The position numbers were made by a program, and so were the translations under genes. Below the pieces are notes generated by a model. The model saw nothing but the letters and a program-made list of their open reading frames with translations. It was not told where the DNA came from and did no database searches. From Lacihabitans soyangensis (GTDB taxonomy: Bacteria; Bacteroidota; Bacteroidia; Cytophagales; Spirosomataceae), in NCBI RefSeq assembly GCF_024343775.1, contig NZ_RJUF01000003.1, positions 62,001 to 126,000 on the forward strand: DNA of 64,000 bases, written 5' to 3'. How positions within the stretch are numbered: the stretch's first letter is position 1; the number at the start of each line of letters is the position of its first letter. Positions 17,822-27,447 of the stretch are shown here, piece after piece.

Positions 17822-18342
17822 ATAAATATTTAGCAGGTTATGTTTTTGCTGGAGAAACTATCTTCAACATAAAAACGACAGGTTCGGTGTCGCAGGATAT
17901 AGTTCAGCAACCCGAACCTGTCGCAAAGCCTGCAACCTTGCCACCACCAGTAGTTGTTGAACAGATCAAAACCGCACCAGTGGTGGTTGCACGATCTACT
18001 GAGAAGCTCGTTTTGGTGGTAAATAATATTTCCGATTCCGAAAAAGAGCTTTTGTCCAAAATATTGCAATCGGTCAAACAGAATCTGGAAAGTGCTATAA
18101 TATTAGACATTTCTTCCGCTGAATCATTAAAATTAAGTGATTATACCTCTGCAAAAGAAATAATCAGCTTTGGAGTAGCCATGAGCAAACTTGGTAACGA
18201 CCTTTTGCTGTTTCCATATCAAAGTCAAGAAAAACTATCCTTAAAGTACTTGTTAGTAGATGACTTAAAAACCATTCAGGCCAATCAAAAAGACGAGAAA
18301 CGCCTGCTTTGGGCAGCATTAAAATCTTTCTATGGCTTGTAA
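17818..18342 (+). CDS. Hypothetical protein, possible DNA polymerase III psi-like subunit
   Basis: A 174-residue soluble protein that overlaps purA by ATGA. It has a short N-terminal peptide (LAGYVFAGETIFNI), a Pro/Val-rich linker (residues 35-60), then an alpha/beta domain starting KLVLVVNNISDSEKELLSKIL and ending DLKTIQANQKDEKRLLWAALKSFYG. That layout recalls E. coli HolD (psi): an N-terminal chi-binding peptide, a VANDLPALTDPLVSDVLRAL-like first strand/helix, and a C-terminal DLRANPTARAALWQQI-like helix. The match is by eye and from memory of HolD, so it is a hypothesis. No other holoenzyme gene is adjacent. Confidence 0.4.
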   Translation: MNKYLAGYVFAGETIFNIKTTGSVSQDIVQQPEPVAKPATLPPPVVVEQIKTAPVVVARSTEKLVLVVNNISDSEKELLSKILQSVKQNLESAIILDISSAESLKLSDYTSAKEIISFGVAMSKLGNDLLLFPYQSQEKLSLKYLLVDDLKTIQANQKDEKRLLWAALKSFYGL

Positions 18343-18377
18343 GAGTTTTTGTCAAGTGTTTGTATAAAAAATTTATT

Positions 18378-18404
18378 AAGTGGTAAATTCTGCCACTTTT
18401 TTTT
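18378..18404 (+). terminator. Rho-independent terminator after the purA operon
   Basis: AAGTGG-TAAATTCTG-CCACTT followed by TTTTTT, 36 bases after the stop at 18342. Confidence 0.75.
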
Positions 18405-18420
18405 GTGCCATTAGTCCCTT

Positions 18421-18474
18421 AAATAATTATCGAAAGAGGCGAAATCGACAAATAACACCCTTTGATAATTATTT
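18421..18474. repeat. 54-base inverted repeat upstream of the LytTR gene
   Basis: AAATAATTATC (18421-18431) is exactly complementary to GATAATTATTT (18464-18474), with partial extension into the loop (GAAAG-AGG / CCC-TTT). It lies just after the purA-operon terminator. It may be an mRNA hairpin or regulator site. Confidence 0.4.
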
Positions 18475-18513
18475 TAAATATTTCTCCGTCACTTATCCTA
18501 AAATCTCTGCCAT

Positions 18514-18545
18514 TTATCGAATCACATTATGATTGGATAAATTTG
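18514..18545 (+). promoter_or_regulatory. Dyad over the LytTR gene promoter
   Basis: TTATC-n-AATCA-nnnnn-TGATT-n-GATAA is a symmetrical 27-base dyad at 18514-18540. TAAATTTG at 18538-18545 matches the -7 consensus TAnnTTTG and overlaps its right arm. The gene starts at 18603. Confidence 0.5.
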
Positions 18546-18602
18546 GAGACAATATTGCATCTGTATTCAAAACAAAGCTTTCCTAAATAAATAATATACA
18601 AG

Positions 18603-19070
18603 ATGAAACTACTTTATTCAAAACCGATGATGATGAGTACTCCAATGAGGTTGCCGTCTGTAGGTGTTCTATCCACCGAAACCGATATGCAAATGCGTGT
18701 TGCAGGCAAAAAAAACTTGATAGACCTTAATGATATTGTGTATTTAAAAAGTGCCAAGAACTACACCATTTTTAAGCTCAGAAGCGGCAAGGATGTTATT
18801 AGTTCAAAAACACTTGGAATATTCGAAGAAGAATTGAAAGGGGTATCAAATTTTGTTAGACCTCACAGATCTTACATTGTAAACTTCGATTTTGTTAAGG
18901 ATCTTTTGTTCAATTGCCGTGGCGGTGAATTATTTATGGACAAAGAAGTTATTAATATCTCTCGTAGAAAAGCGGCAGATTTCAGAAGACATTATAGACG
19001 TTTTCTGACAGCATCTGGTAAAAACGTAAGTACTACAATCAGAATGAAGACTAAACTGAGAGTGTCTTAA
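18603..19070 (+). CDS. LytTR DNA-binding domain protein
   Basis: A 155-residue protein with a single LytTR domain (about residues 35-135): LIDLNDIVYLKSAKNYTIFKLRSGKDVISSKTLG, then FVRPHRSYIVNFDFVKDLLF with the conserved R-x-H-R-S-Y-I-V-N, and ISRRKAADFRRHYRRFL. There is no receiver domain and no membrane segment, so it is a stand-alone DNA-binding protein. Such single-domain proteins are plentiful in Cytophagales, and their signals are unknown. A dyad covers its own promoter, suggesting autoregulation. A strong terminator follows. No histidine kinase gene is adjacent. Confidence 0.9.
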   Translation: MKLLYSKPMMMSTPMRLPSVGVLSTETDMQMRVAGKKNLIDLNDIVYLKSAKNYTIFKLRSGKDVISSKTLGIFEEELKGVSNFVRPHRSYIVNFDFVKDLLFNCRGGELFMDKEVINISRRKAADFRRHYRRFLTASGKNVSTTIRMKTKLRVS

Positions 19071-19113
19071 TTTAAGCACTTAGACGTTAATTTTTACTTT
19101 TTGGGTTACTAGT

Positions 19114-19148
19114 AATGAAGCGTAGCACTGCCACGCTTCATTTTTTTT
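19114..19148 (+). terminator. Rho-independent terminator of the LytTR gene
   Basis: AATGAAGCGT and ACGCTTCATT make a perfect 10-bp stem around AGCACTGCC, followed by eight T. It lies 44 bases after the stop. Confidence 0.85.
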
Positions 19149-19156
19149 GCTAAACC

Positions 19157-22129
19157 CTATTCTATCATGGATTCATAAACCACGTCATGGATTCTCTTAC
19201 GGGTTTTGTTTTTTAATATTTTGTTATTTTCCGCAGAAGGATACACTCTATTCGACAAAAATATGTAAATCAATTCTTTCTCAGGATCTACCCAAGCAGC
19301 TGTTCCAGTAAAACCTGTATGTCCGTAGGTACTTGGAGAAGCATACTGCGATACACTTCCGTCGTCTGGGCTTGGTTTATTCCAACCAAGTCCTCTGTGA
19401 CTAATTGCAGACTGTTTTTTGCTAAAAAAATCAATCGTTTGAGGTGAAAAGAACCTAATATCGTCATACTGGCCCTTGTTGAGATTCATTTGAAGAAGCC
19501 TTACCAAGTCCCATGAATTGCTAAATAAACCGGCATGACCTGCCACTCCACCTAGTAATGCGGCGTTAGGATCATGAACTGTGCCTTTAATGGTTGTTCT
19601 TCTGTAATCGTTGGTTACCTCTGTTGGAGCAATGTATTGGTTGGGTTTCCTGTTGGCGATGTTAAATCCTGTATTGTACATGCCCAATGGTGAATATATT
19701 TTAGAATCCACAAAAGCATCCAGTGCTTGTCCACTAATCTTTTCCACTACTCGCTGCAAAAGTATCAGGCCAAGGTCTGAGTATAGATATTTTGGTGCAC
19801 TAGGTGAAGAAACAAGGCTACTTTTTACAATCCAGCTAAACACCGAGTCTTTGATCATGGGTTTTACATACAGGCTATCGGCCACTTTTAAATATGAATT
19901 GCCGAGGTTCTCTTTTGCAAAAAACTTGGGATTGCGTTCACCGTGGTTTTCCTTGGTATTGTCATAAAAAGGCACAAATGCCTTTAATCCAGCCTGATGC
20001 AAGAGTAAATCCTTAATCGTTATGTCTTTTTTGTTAGAATTCTGGAGTTCTGGCAGATAGAAAGATGCTTTCTGATTGATATCTAACTTTTTCTGGTCAT
20101 ACAGCATCATAATGGCCTGAAGCGTGGCAGTAACTTTCGTCAGCGAGGCAAGGTCGTATATGGTTTGGCCATCAACAGGTTCGTTAGCACCATATCTTTG
20201 GTTGCCAAATGACTCAAAGAAAACCACCTTTCCTTTTCTGGCCACTAATACCTGACATCCCGGAAACTCTTGGTTTTCGATGGCATTGTTTGCTATAAAA
20301 CGTATTTGAGCTAACTTTGATTGATTCATGCCCACATCTGAAGCTATACCTAAGCCAACTCTTCCCAAGTGTTTTGTTTTAATTCCAAAATTTACTTTTC
20401 CGTCTAAAGCTAAGGTATTTACCGGAATTTTACCGCTCGAACCATTTACTCCAAAAATAATATTTGCCACTGCAATGTGGGCTTCTGGTTCGTCCTCAAA
20501 GCCACAAATGACCGTTTCGAACTCATCAAACAGTTTTAAACTATAAGGATTACCAAAAACACACACTACTACTTTGGTTTGCTTTTGAAGTTCTCTAATA
20601 ATTTTAATGGTTTCAGGCACCACGCCAAAATTTCTACTGTCTAGGTTGTGCATTTCGTGTATGCCCACAATTACTAGGTCTTTTTGAGCGGCTTGCTCTA
20701 CTACCCAAGTCCAGTCTGCTGACTTTGAAGGCTTAAACGGAATATTATAATTAGTGATGTTGGAATAATACGACATTGTTTTCTGAAAAACATTATCGGC
20801 CTTACCTGCAATGGAAAGTGAAGCGTAGCTTACATTTTGTGAATTTGCTAATGGCACTAAGCCATCGTCATCCTTAACCACGGTGGCAGCTTTGTCAAAA
20901 ATTTTCTGCGTCAGATCCTTCGAGTTTTGATTGTTAAGGTCTGGTAAAAGATTTCTAAAATCTATCGGTTTATATTTATTCAAACCAGCCCAGTATTTAG
21001 ACATAAGGATTTTCCTTACTTTATGGTCTAAATCACTTACTGACAAGGTACTATCCAGAAATTTTTGATGTAAGGCCCCATAGGCCACGTCCAAATTTCC
21101 GGTTTGAAGAAGCAAATCATTACCCGCCTGAAAAGCCTTTACCTCGGCAGCACCGGTGGGAAAATATTTGAGCAATCCTCTCATATTCAGAGCATCGGTA
21201 ACCACAAGACCCTTGAAATTCATGTCTCTCTGGAGATACTCTTTAATGATTTTTTCAGAAACACTAGCTGGAGTATTGAGGGAGTTATCAAGAAGTGGCA
21301 CATGCAAGTGGCCAATCATAACACTGGCTATGCTGTCTTCAATCAACGCCCTGAATGGCATAGTTTCTACCTCATTTATATGTTTAACCGTGTGGTTCAA
21401 CACCGGTAATGCATAATGTGAGTCTTCGCCCGTGTCGCCATGGCCTGGAAAATGCTTTGCACTGCCCATTACATTGGCTTTTCGCATACCGCGTGCGTAT
21501 GCCAGCGAAAGATTGGTGACATTTGAAACAGATTCGCCAAAAGATCGAAAGTTAATGACCGGATTTTTGGGGTTTGAGTTGATATCCGCATCTGGAGCAA
21601 AATTGATGTGTACACCTAGCCTCTTGCATTGTTTGCCAATTTCAAAGCCCATTTTTTCTATCAAATTTGCATCGCCCGTGGCCCCCAACGTAATGGCCTT
21701 AGGAAAAGAAAAAGCGTCGTCCAGCCGCATCCCAAGTCCCCATTCTCCGTCAATACCGATTAGCAGAGGAATTGTAGACGCACTTTGATACCTGTTGGTC
21801 AGCTCGGCCTGTTTCAAAGGATTTCCCTGAAAAAAAATCACTCCTCCGATATGATATTTCCTGATTTGCTCCTCCACTCTTCTGTAATCGTTTTCGTTAC
21901 GGTTCGAAAAAGCCGCTATCATAAACAGTTGACCTATTTTTTGCTCCAAAGTCATGGTAGCAAGGATGCTATCTGCCCAAAGTGCTTGTTTTTGTTTATA
22001 ATCTAATGGCTTTTTAGAAATCAAAATCTGCTTTGGAGAATTATAGTGCAGACTATTAGCTGAAATGAACAAGGTAAAAATCCCTAATAAAATAGAAAAA
22101 TTCAAAAAGGCAAACTGGGATTTTTTCAT
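19157..22129 (-). CDS. GH3 beta-N-acetylglucosaminidase fused to a beta-lactamase-type serine hydrolase
   Basis: About 990 residues from the ATG at 22129, which begins a signal peptide (MKKSQFAFLNFSILLGIFTLFISAN); the frame is open 11 codons further. The GH3 domain (about 45-380) has KHFPGHGDTGEDSHYALP, containing the NagZ-type Asp-x-His acid/base dyad, and VVTDALNMRGL with the nucleophile aspartate. A GH3 C-terminal alpha/beta domain follows. From about residue 610 comes a class C beta-lactamase fold: SLTKVTAT (S-x-x-K), YSDLGLILL (in place of Y-x-N) and HTGFTGT (H/K-T-G). It would act on muropeptides or other GlcNAc glycosides in the periplasm. This fusion is known in Bacteroidota. The substrates are unproven. 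Confidence 0.9.
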   Translation of the reverse strand: MKKSQFAFLNFSILLGIFTLFISANSLHYNSPKQILISKKPLDYKQKQALWADSILATMTLEQKIGQLFMIAAFSNRNENDYRRVEEQIRKYHIGGVIFFQGNPLKQAELTNRYQSASTIPLLIGIDGEWGLGMRLDDAFSFPKAITLGATGDANLIEKMGFEIGKQCKRLGVHINFAPDADINSNPKNPVINFRSFGESVSNVTNLSLAYARGMRKANVMGSAKHFPGHGDTGEDSHYALPVLNHTVKHINEVETMPFRALIEDSIASVMIGHLHVPLLDNSLNTPASVSEKIIKEYLQRDMNFKGLVVTDALNMRGLLKYFPTGAAEVKAFQAGNDLLLQTGNLDVAYGALHQKFLDSTLSVSDLDHKVRKILMSKYWAGLNKYKPIDFRNLLPDLNNQNSKDLTQKIFDKAATVVKDDDGLVPLANSQNVSYASLSIAGKADNVFQKTMSYYSNITNYNIPFKPSKSADWTWVVEQAAQKDLVIVGIHEMHNLDSRNFGVVPETIKIIRELQKQTKVVVCVFGNPYSLKLFDEFETVICGFEDEPEAHIAVANIIFGVNGSSGKIPVNTLALDGKVNFGIKTKHLGRVGLGIASDVGMNQSKLAQIRFIANNAIENQEFPGCQVLVARKGKVVFFESFGNQRYGANEPVDGQTIYDLASLTKVTATLQAIMMLYDQKKLDINQKASFYLPELQNSNKKDITIKDLLLHQAGLKAFVPFYDNTKENHGERNPKFFAKENLGNSYLKVADSLYVKPMIKDSVFSWIVKSSLVSSPSAPKYLYSDLGLILLQRVVEKISGQALDAFVDSKIYSPLGMYNTGFNIANRKPNQYIAPTEVTNDYRRTTIKGTVHDPNAALLGGVAGHAGLFSNSWDLVRLLQMNLNKGQYDDIRFFSPQTIDFFSKKQSAISHRGLGWNKPSPDDGSVSQYASPSTYGHTGFTGTAAWVDPEKELIYIFLSNRVYPSAENNKILKNKTRKRIHDVVYESMIE

Positions 22130-22173
22130 AGTGTTTTGAAGTTTCGAATTACAAAAAAGCACTTTTTCTGAAA

Positions 22174-22193
22174 GAATTAAAAATTTTTAATTC
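22174..22193. promoter_or_regulatory. Perfect 20-bp AT palindrome
   Basis: GAATTAAAAATTTTTAATTC is a perfect palindrome, 45 bases upstream of the GH3 fusion gene. Being entirely AT except at its ends, it could arise by chance. Confidence 0.3.
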
Positions 22194-22293
22194 AACAATA
22201 AACCTTGCACTCTTCCAAAAGGCAGTTTAAGAAGATAGAATAGCCCTTTTTCACGAAGAATACATATATTTTTCAGAGTACTTATTATTTTCG

Positions 22294-23970
<1,677 letters not shown>

Positions 23971-23990
23971 TCTATAAAGATAATAACCTA

Positions 23991-24020
23991 AGCCACTCCG
24001 TTTTTTGGGGTGGCTTTTTT
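23991..24020 (+). terminator. Rho-independent terminator of the ABC-F gene
   Basis: AGCCACTCC ... GGGGTGGCT stem with loop GTTTTTT, followed by TTTTT, 20 bases after the stop. Confidence 0.85.
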
Positions 24021-24139
24021 GTTTTAGTCGTTTTTAAGTTGCTAATTTTGAGTGTTTTCTACCTTAAAAAAATTTGGCACGAAAATTTCAAAGAATATTA
24101 TTAAAAATTAAATATTTTTTGAAAATTAGCGTTTCTAAT

Positions 24140-25021
24140 ATGCTTTTAATAAAAGATAAGGCTTTGGTTAAAAATATAGTTATAGTTGTTCTTTGTACAG
24201 GCTTAGGTGCGATGGTAAATGCCCAGCAAATTGTGCTTAAGTCTCAAGCCATCGGAAACAATTCCATAGTTAAGACGACTGGTATATCCGCTGAAAAAAA
24301 AACACTGCAAGCGGCCAGTACTCCGAAGCAAAAACTAGAGTCTCCAACATTAATTGAAGAATCTGCAGAAGTTGTAATTGTAAACAAAACTGCTCCGGTT
24401 GGACTAGACATTAACTTTGTTCCTCTTTTTGGTGGTTATTCCAAGTCAGAATCTCAACAAATAGATGACCAACTTTTCATATCTGACTGTGACAAACAGT
24501 TCAAGTCTAGGGCTGAGGGTAGCGAATTTTTTTCAAAAATGGGCTGGGATTATTTAGCCGAAGGAGATAAAAACACTGCCATTCACAGATTCAATCTCTC
24601 TTGGCTCTTAAGTCCCGACAATGTGGACGTGTACTGGGGGCTCGGGGTTATAGAGTTTCAATCTGCCAATTTTCCAAACGCCATCAAGCTGATGACCAAA
24701 GGATTGGAAACCTCAAAAGAACCCAATTATGTACTAATGGTTGACTTGGCCACCGTTTATATAAAAACTGCCCTCAATAATCCGAATTCATTAATAGAAT
24801 CGGCAAACGCCAGAGACTTGCTTTCAAAATCACTAGAAATTCAGCCAAAATACACACCTGCTTACATGCAACTAACGCTGGTGAATATCATCGAAAACAA
24901 ATTAGATGATGCCTGGGAGAGTTTTCACAAAGGCTATGAGCTGAATACCAAAGAGGTAAATTACGAGATTTTGGGTGAACTTTTGAAAAGAAAAGCTGAC
25001 CCGAAGGGCGTGTTTAAGTAA
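24140..25021 (+). CDS. Exported TPR-containing protein
   Basis: About 293 residues from the ATG at 24140; the frame is open upstream to a TTG at 24074, but the ATG begins a signal-like segment (KNIVIVVLCTGLGAMVNAQQ). A Ser/Lys/Thr-rich low-complexity region (about 30-90) follows. Then come tetratricopeptide repeats: FFSKMGWDYLAEGDKNTAIHRFNLSWLLSPDN near 150 and VYWGLGVIEFQSANFPNAIKLMTKGLE near 185, with more toward the C-terminus (ARDLLSKSLEIQPKYTPAYMQL). TPRs mediate protein contacts; partners are unknown. It stands between the ABC-F gene and the deaminase without close linkage. Confidence 0.75.
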   Translation: MLLIKDKALVKNIVIVVLCTGLGAMVNAQQIVLKSQAIGNNSIVKTTGISAEKKTLQAASTPKQKLESPTLIEESAEVVIVNKTAPVGLDINFVPLFGGYSKSESQQIDDQLFISDCDKQFKSRAEGSEFFSKMGWDYLAEGDKNTAIHRFNLSWLLSPDNVDVYWGLGVIEFQSANFPNAIKLMTKGLETSKEPNYVLMVDLATVYIKTALNNPNSLIESANARDLLSKSLEIQPKYTPAYMQLTLVNIIENKLDDAWESFHKGYELNTKEVNYEILGELLKRKADPKGVFK

Positions 25022-25097
25022 GCTTAAGACCTCTTTTACCTATCTGCACAAAACCAGAGTTTTCTCAAAATCAATTTTTTTTGTAACTTGCAGAGAA

Positions 25098-25115
25098 TTT
25101 AAACTATAGTTTAAA
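25098..25115. promoter_or_regulatory. Perfect 18-bp palindrome before the deaminase gene
   Basis: TTTAAACTATAGTTTAAA is a perfect palindrome, 17 bases before the GTG start at 25132 and inside the expected 5' leader. It is placed to act as a repressor or translational control site. Confidence 0.45.
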
Positions 25116-25131
25116 CTCAACAATCAGCCAA

Positions 25132-26556
25132 GTGAAGAAAATATACATTCTTTTCGTTTTCAGTTTTTTTTCTGCAAAAAGTCAATCTCTCGACAGTCAA
25201 TTTGATAAAATTCGTAATAATACTGCTCAATTAAGAGCTTTCTTTTCGGCCATGCCCAAAGGCGGAGATTTGCACCATCACTACGACGGCTCCATTTATA
25301 CCGAAACATTTATTGAGTATGCCATAAAAAATGATTTCTGGCTTAATATCAACACTTTAATAATTCAAAAAGAACGCCCTATTGATTTACAAAAAGATAA
25401 AAACTGGAGAAAAATTTCTGATCTGATTCAGAAATACCAATTTGAATTCTACAAACAGAAATTTCTAGAGCTATGGTCAAGCAAAGATTTTCATCCCTCA
25501 AAAGGCCCATCGGATGATCACTTTTTTAGCACTTTCGATGGTTTTATGCCTGCTAAAGACCCCAACCTTGCTACTGGTCTTTTGGAACTAAAAGAAAGAG
25601 CCATAAAAGAAAACGTGAGTTATATAGAAACCATGTTTTTGCTTTTCTTCAAGGGTGGAGATGCTCAAAAAATGCAGGCATTCAATCAAAGCCTAAAAAA
25701 TGCACAACAAAATAAGGATGAGCAAACTCTAAAGACTATTTTGGATGAAATGTATGCTTACTTCAATGCAAATGGAGCACAAAAACAAGCCCAAAAATAC
25801 AATGAAGACTTGCAAAGAATTCACACTTCCAACGCTATAGACAACGAAAAATTTACGCTTCGCTACCAAAATGCTATCCTCCGTTTAAAACAACCTGCAG
25901 AAGTTTTTGGCGATTTAGTGGTGTGTTATCTATCTGATCAAAGCAGTCCGCTGGTCAACGGCGTAAATATTGTTGGTCAAGAGGACCAAGAAGTATCTAT
26001 GAAAGATTATTGGCTGCATATGCAAATGTACAAATACCTTAACAACAAATTTCCAAAGACAAAAAACGCTCTTCATGCAGGTGAATTGACCCTTGGTTTG
26101 GTGAAACCAGAGGAGCTTACCTGGCACATAAATGAGGCTATTTCTGTAGCTAATGCCAGACGAATTGGGCATGGAATAGATTTACCCTTTGAAAAAGATG
26201 CGTTTTCACTTTTGAAAAAAATGAAAGAGGAGCAAATTGCAGTAGAAATCAACCTCAAAAGCAACGAATTTATACTGAACGTCAAAAACGACGAACACCC
26301 CATTTCGCTATATCATCAACACGGAGTGCCAATGGTCATTTCTACCGACGATGCCGGCGTTTTAAGAACCAACCTCACTGAGCAATACGTTTTACTCGCC
26401 AAACGCTATCCCGAGTTTTCTTATTCAGAAATTAAACAATTGGTTTTCAACAGTATCCGCTTTTCTTTTATTGAGGATGAAAGTTTGAAAACTTCTATTT
26501 TGAAAAAACTTGAAAACGATTTTCTTGAATTTGAGAAAATAGTTTTTGGAAAGTGA
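25132..26556 (+). CDS. Exported adenosine deaminase-like amidohydrolase
   Basis: A 474-residue enzyme with a GTG start and a signal peptide (MKKIYILFVFSFFSAKSQ). The metal-dependent deaminase core is present: GDLHHHYDGSIY near residue 43 (HxH), HAGELTLG near 320, RIGHGIDLPF near 345 and ISTDDAGVLRTNL near 400, the last holding the zinc-ligand Asp. It is longer than cytosolic adenosine deaminases, as in secreted ADGF-type proteins. The likely reaction is deamination of adenosine (or a related purine) in the periplasm or outside, perhaps to salvage nucleosides. Substrate specificity is an inference. A GTG start and an 18-bp palindrome precede it. Confidence 0.85.
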   Translation: MKKIYILFVFSFFSAKSQSLDSQFDKIRNNTAQLRAFFSAMPKGGDLHHHYDGSIYTETFIEYAIKNDFWLNINTLIIQKERPIDLQKDKNWRKISDLIQKYQFEFYKQKFLELWSSKDFHPSKGPSDDHFFSTFDGFMPAKDPNLATGLLELKERAIKENVSYIETMFLLFFKGGDAQKMQAFNQSLKNAQQNKDEQTLKTILDEMYAYFNANGAQKQAQKYNEDLQRIHTSNAIDNEKFTLRYQNAILRLKQPAEVFGDLVVCYLSDQSSPLVNGVNIVGQEDQEVSMKDYWLHMQMYKYLNNKFPKTKNALHAGELTLGLVKPEELTWHINEAISVANARRIGHGIDLPFEKDAFSLLKKMKEEQIAVEINLKSNEFILNVKNDEHPISLYHQHGVPMVISTDDAGVLRTNLTEQYVLLAKRYPEFSYSEIKQLVFNSIRFSFIEDESLKTSILKKLENDFLEFEKIVFGK

Positions 26557-26585
26557 TCGAACACGGATTTAACTGATTTGACACG

Positions 26586-26604
26586 GATAGAATTTTTTTC
26601 TATC
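26586..26604 (+). terminator. Weak hairpin after the deaminase gene
   Basis: GATAGAA ... TTCTATC with a T-rich loop, 30 bases after the stop. The loop supplies the T run, so termination is uncertain. It lies between converging genes. Confidence 0.3.
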
Positions 26605-26644
26605 TACCTTTTTTAACAGCAAATTTAAATTTTTTCCGTCAAAC

Positions 26645-27379
26645 TTACACCATCCCACCATTCACCGAAAGAGTGTGGCCATTGATAAATGAAGCCTCCT
26701 CTGATGCCAAAAACAGATATGCATTGGCTATGTCTATCGGTAATCCCATGCGTTTTGAAGGTATTTCGGCCACCATTTTATCTATAACCTCCTGCGGCAT
26801 AAGATCTGTCATATCGGTTTTTATGAAGCCTGGTGCTACTGCGTTTGCTGTAATGTTGTGTTTTCCGAATTCCTTGGCCCACGTTTTTACCATTCCGATT
26901 ATCGCAGCTTTTGTAGCTACGTAATTGGTTTGACCAAAATTACCTGAAATTCCGACTATTGACGAGGTGCAAATTATTCTACCAAACTTTTGATCTACCA
27001 TGTAGGGAACAACTGCTTTTGTGCAGTTAAATACACCCGTCAAATTCACGTCAATTACCGATTGCCACTCATCTTGAGTCATTTTGAGCATGCTTTTATC
27101 ACGGGTGATTCCAGCATTGTTGATCAAAATATCTATTCTATGATGTTGTTTGATGATTGCCGAAACTGCTGTTTCGATAGCCGAAAGGTCTGTTACTGCC
27201 ACTTTCATAAACTGACAGTTTCCCCCTGCTTTTACTATTTCAGCAGCAGTTTCTTGACCAGCGTCAAGTAAATCCCAGATGATAACCGTTGCTCCTTCTT
27301 TAGCAAATAATTCGGCCGAAGCCTTGCCGATTCCTCTGGCTCCTCCAGTGATGATGGCTACTTTATTGTTTAGTTTCAT
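26645..27379 (-). CDS. fabG: 3-oxoacyl-ACP reductase-like SDR (FabG type)
   Basis: A 244-residue short-chain dehydrogenase. The Rossmann motif IITGGARGIGKASAELF is at residues 9-25, NNAGITRDKSMLKMTQDEW near 89-107, the catalytic Ser-Tyr-Lys is visible as CTSSIVGISGNFGQTNYVATKAA near 138-160, and the C-terminus ends NGHTLSVNGGMV, all typical of FabG. It would reduce 3-oxoacyl-ACP with NADPH in fatty acid synthesis. It lies 68 bases downstream of gcvT rather than in a fab operon, so a paralogous role in polyhydroxyalkanoate or other acyl metabolism is possible. Confidence 0.85.
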   Translation of the reverse strand: MKLNNKVAIITGGARGIGKASAELFAKEGATVIIWDLLDAGQETAAEIVKAGGNCQFMKVAVTDLSAIETAVSAIIKQHHRIDILINNAGITRDKSMLKMTQDEWQSVIDVNLTGVFNCTKAVVPYMVDQKFGRIICTSSIVGISGNFGQTNYVATKAAIIGMVKTWAKEFGKHNITANAVAPGFIKTDMTDLMPQEVIDKMVAEIPSKRMGLPIDIANAYLFLASEEASFINGHTLSVNGGMV

Positions 27380-27447
27380 TTTGTTTTAAGGTTGATATTT
27401 TGAAAAACTTGCCAATTTTATTGAAAAAACAGACTCGGGCTATAATA

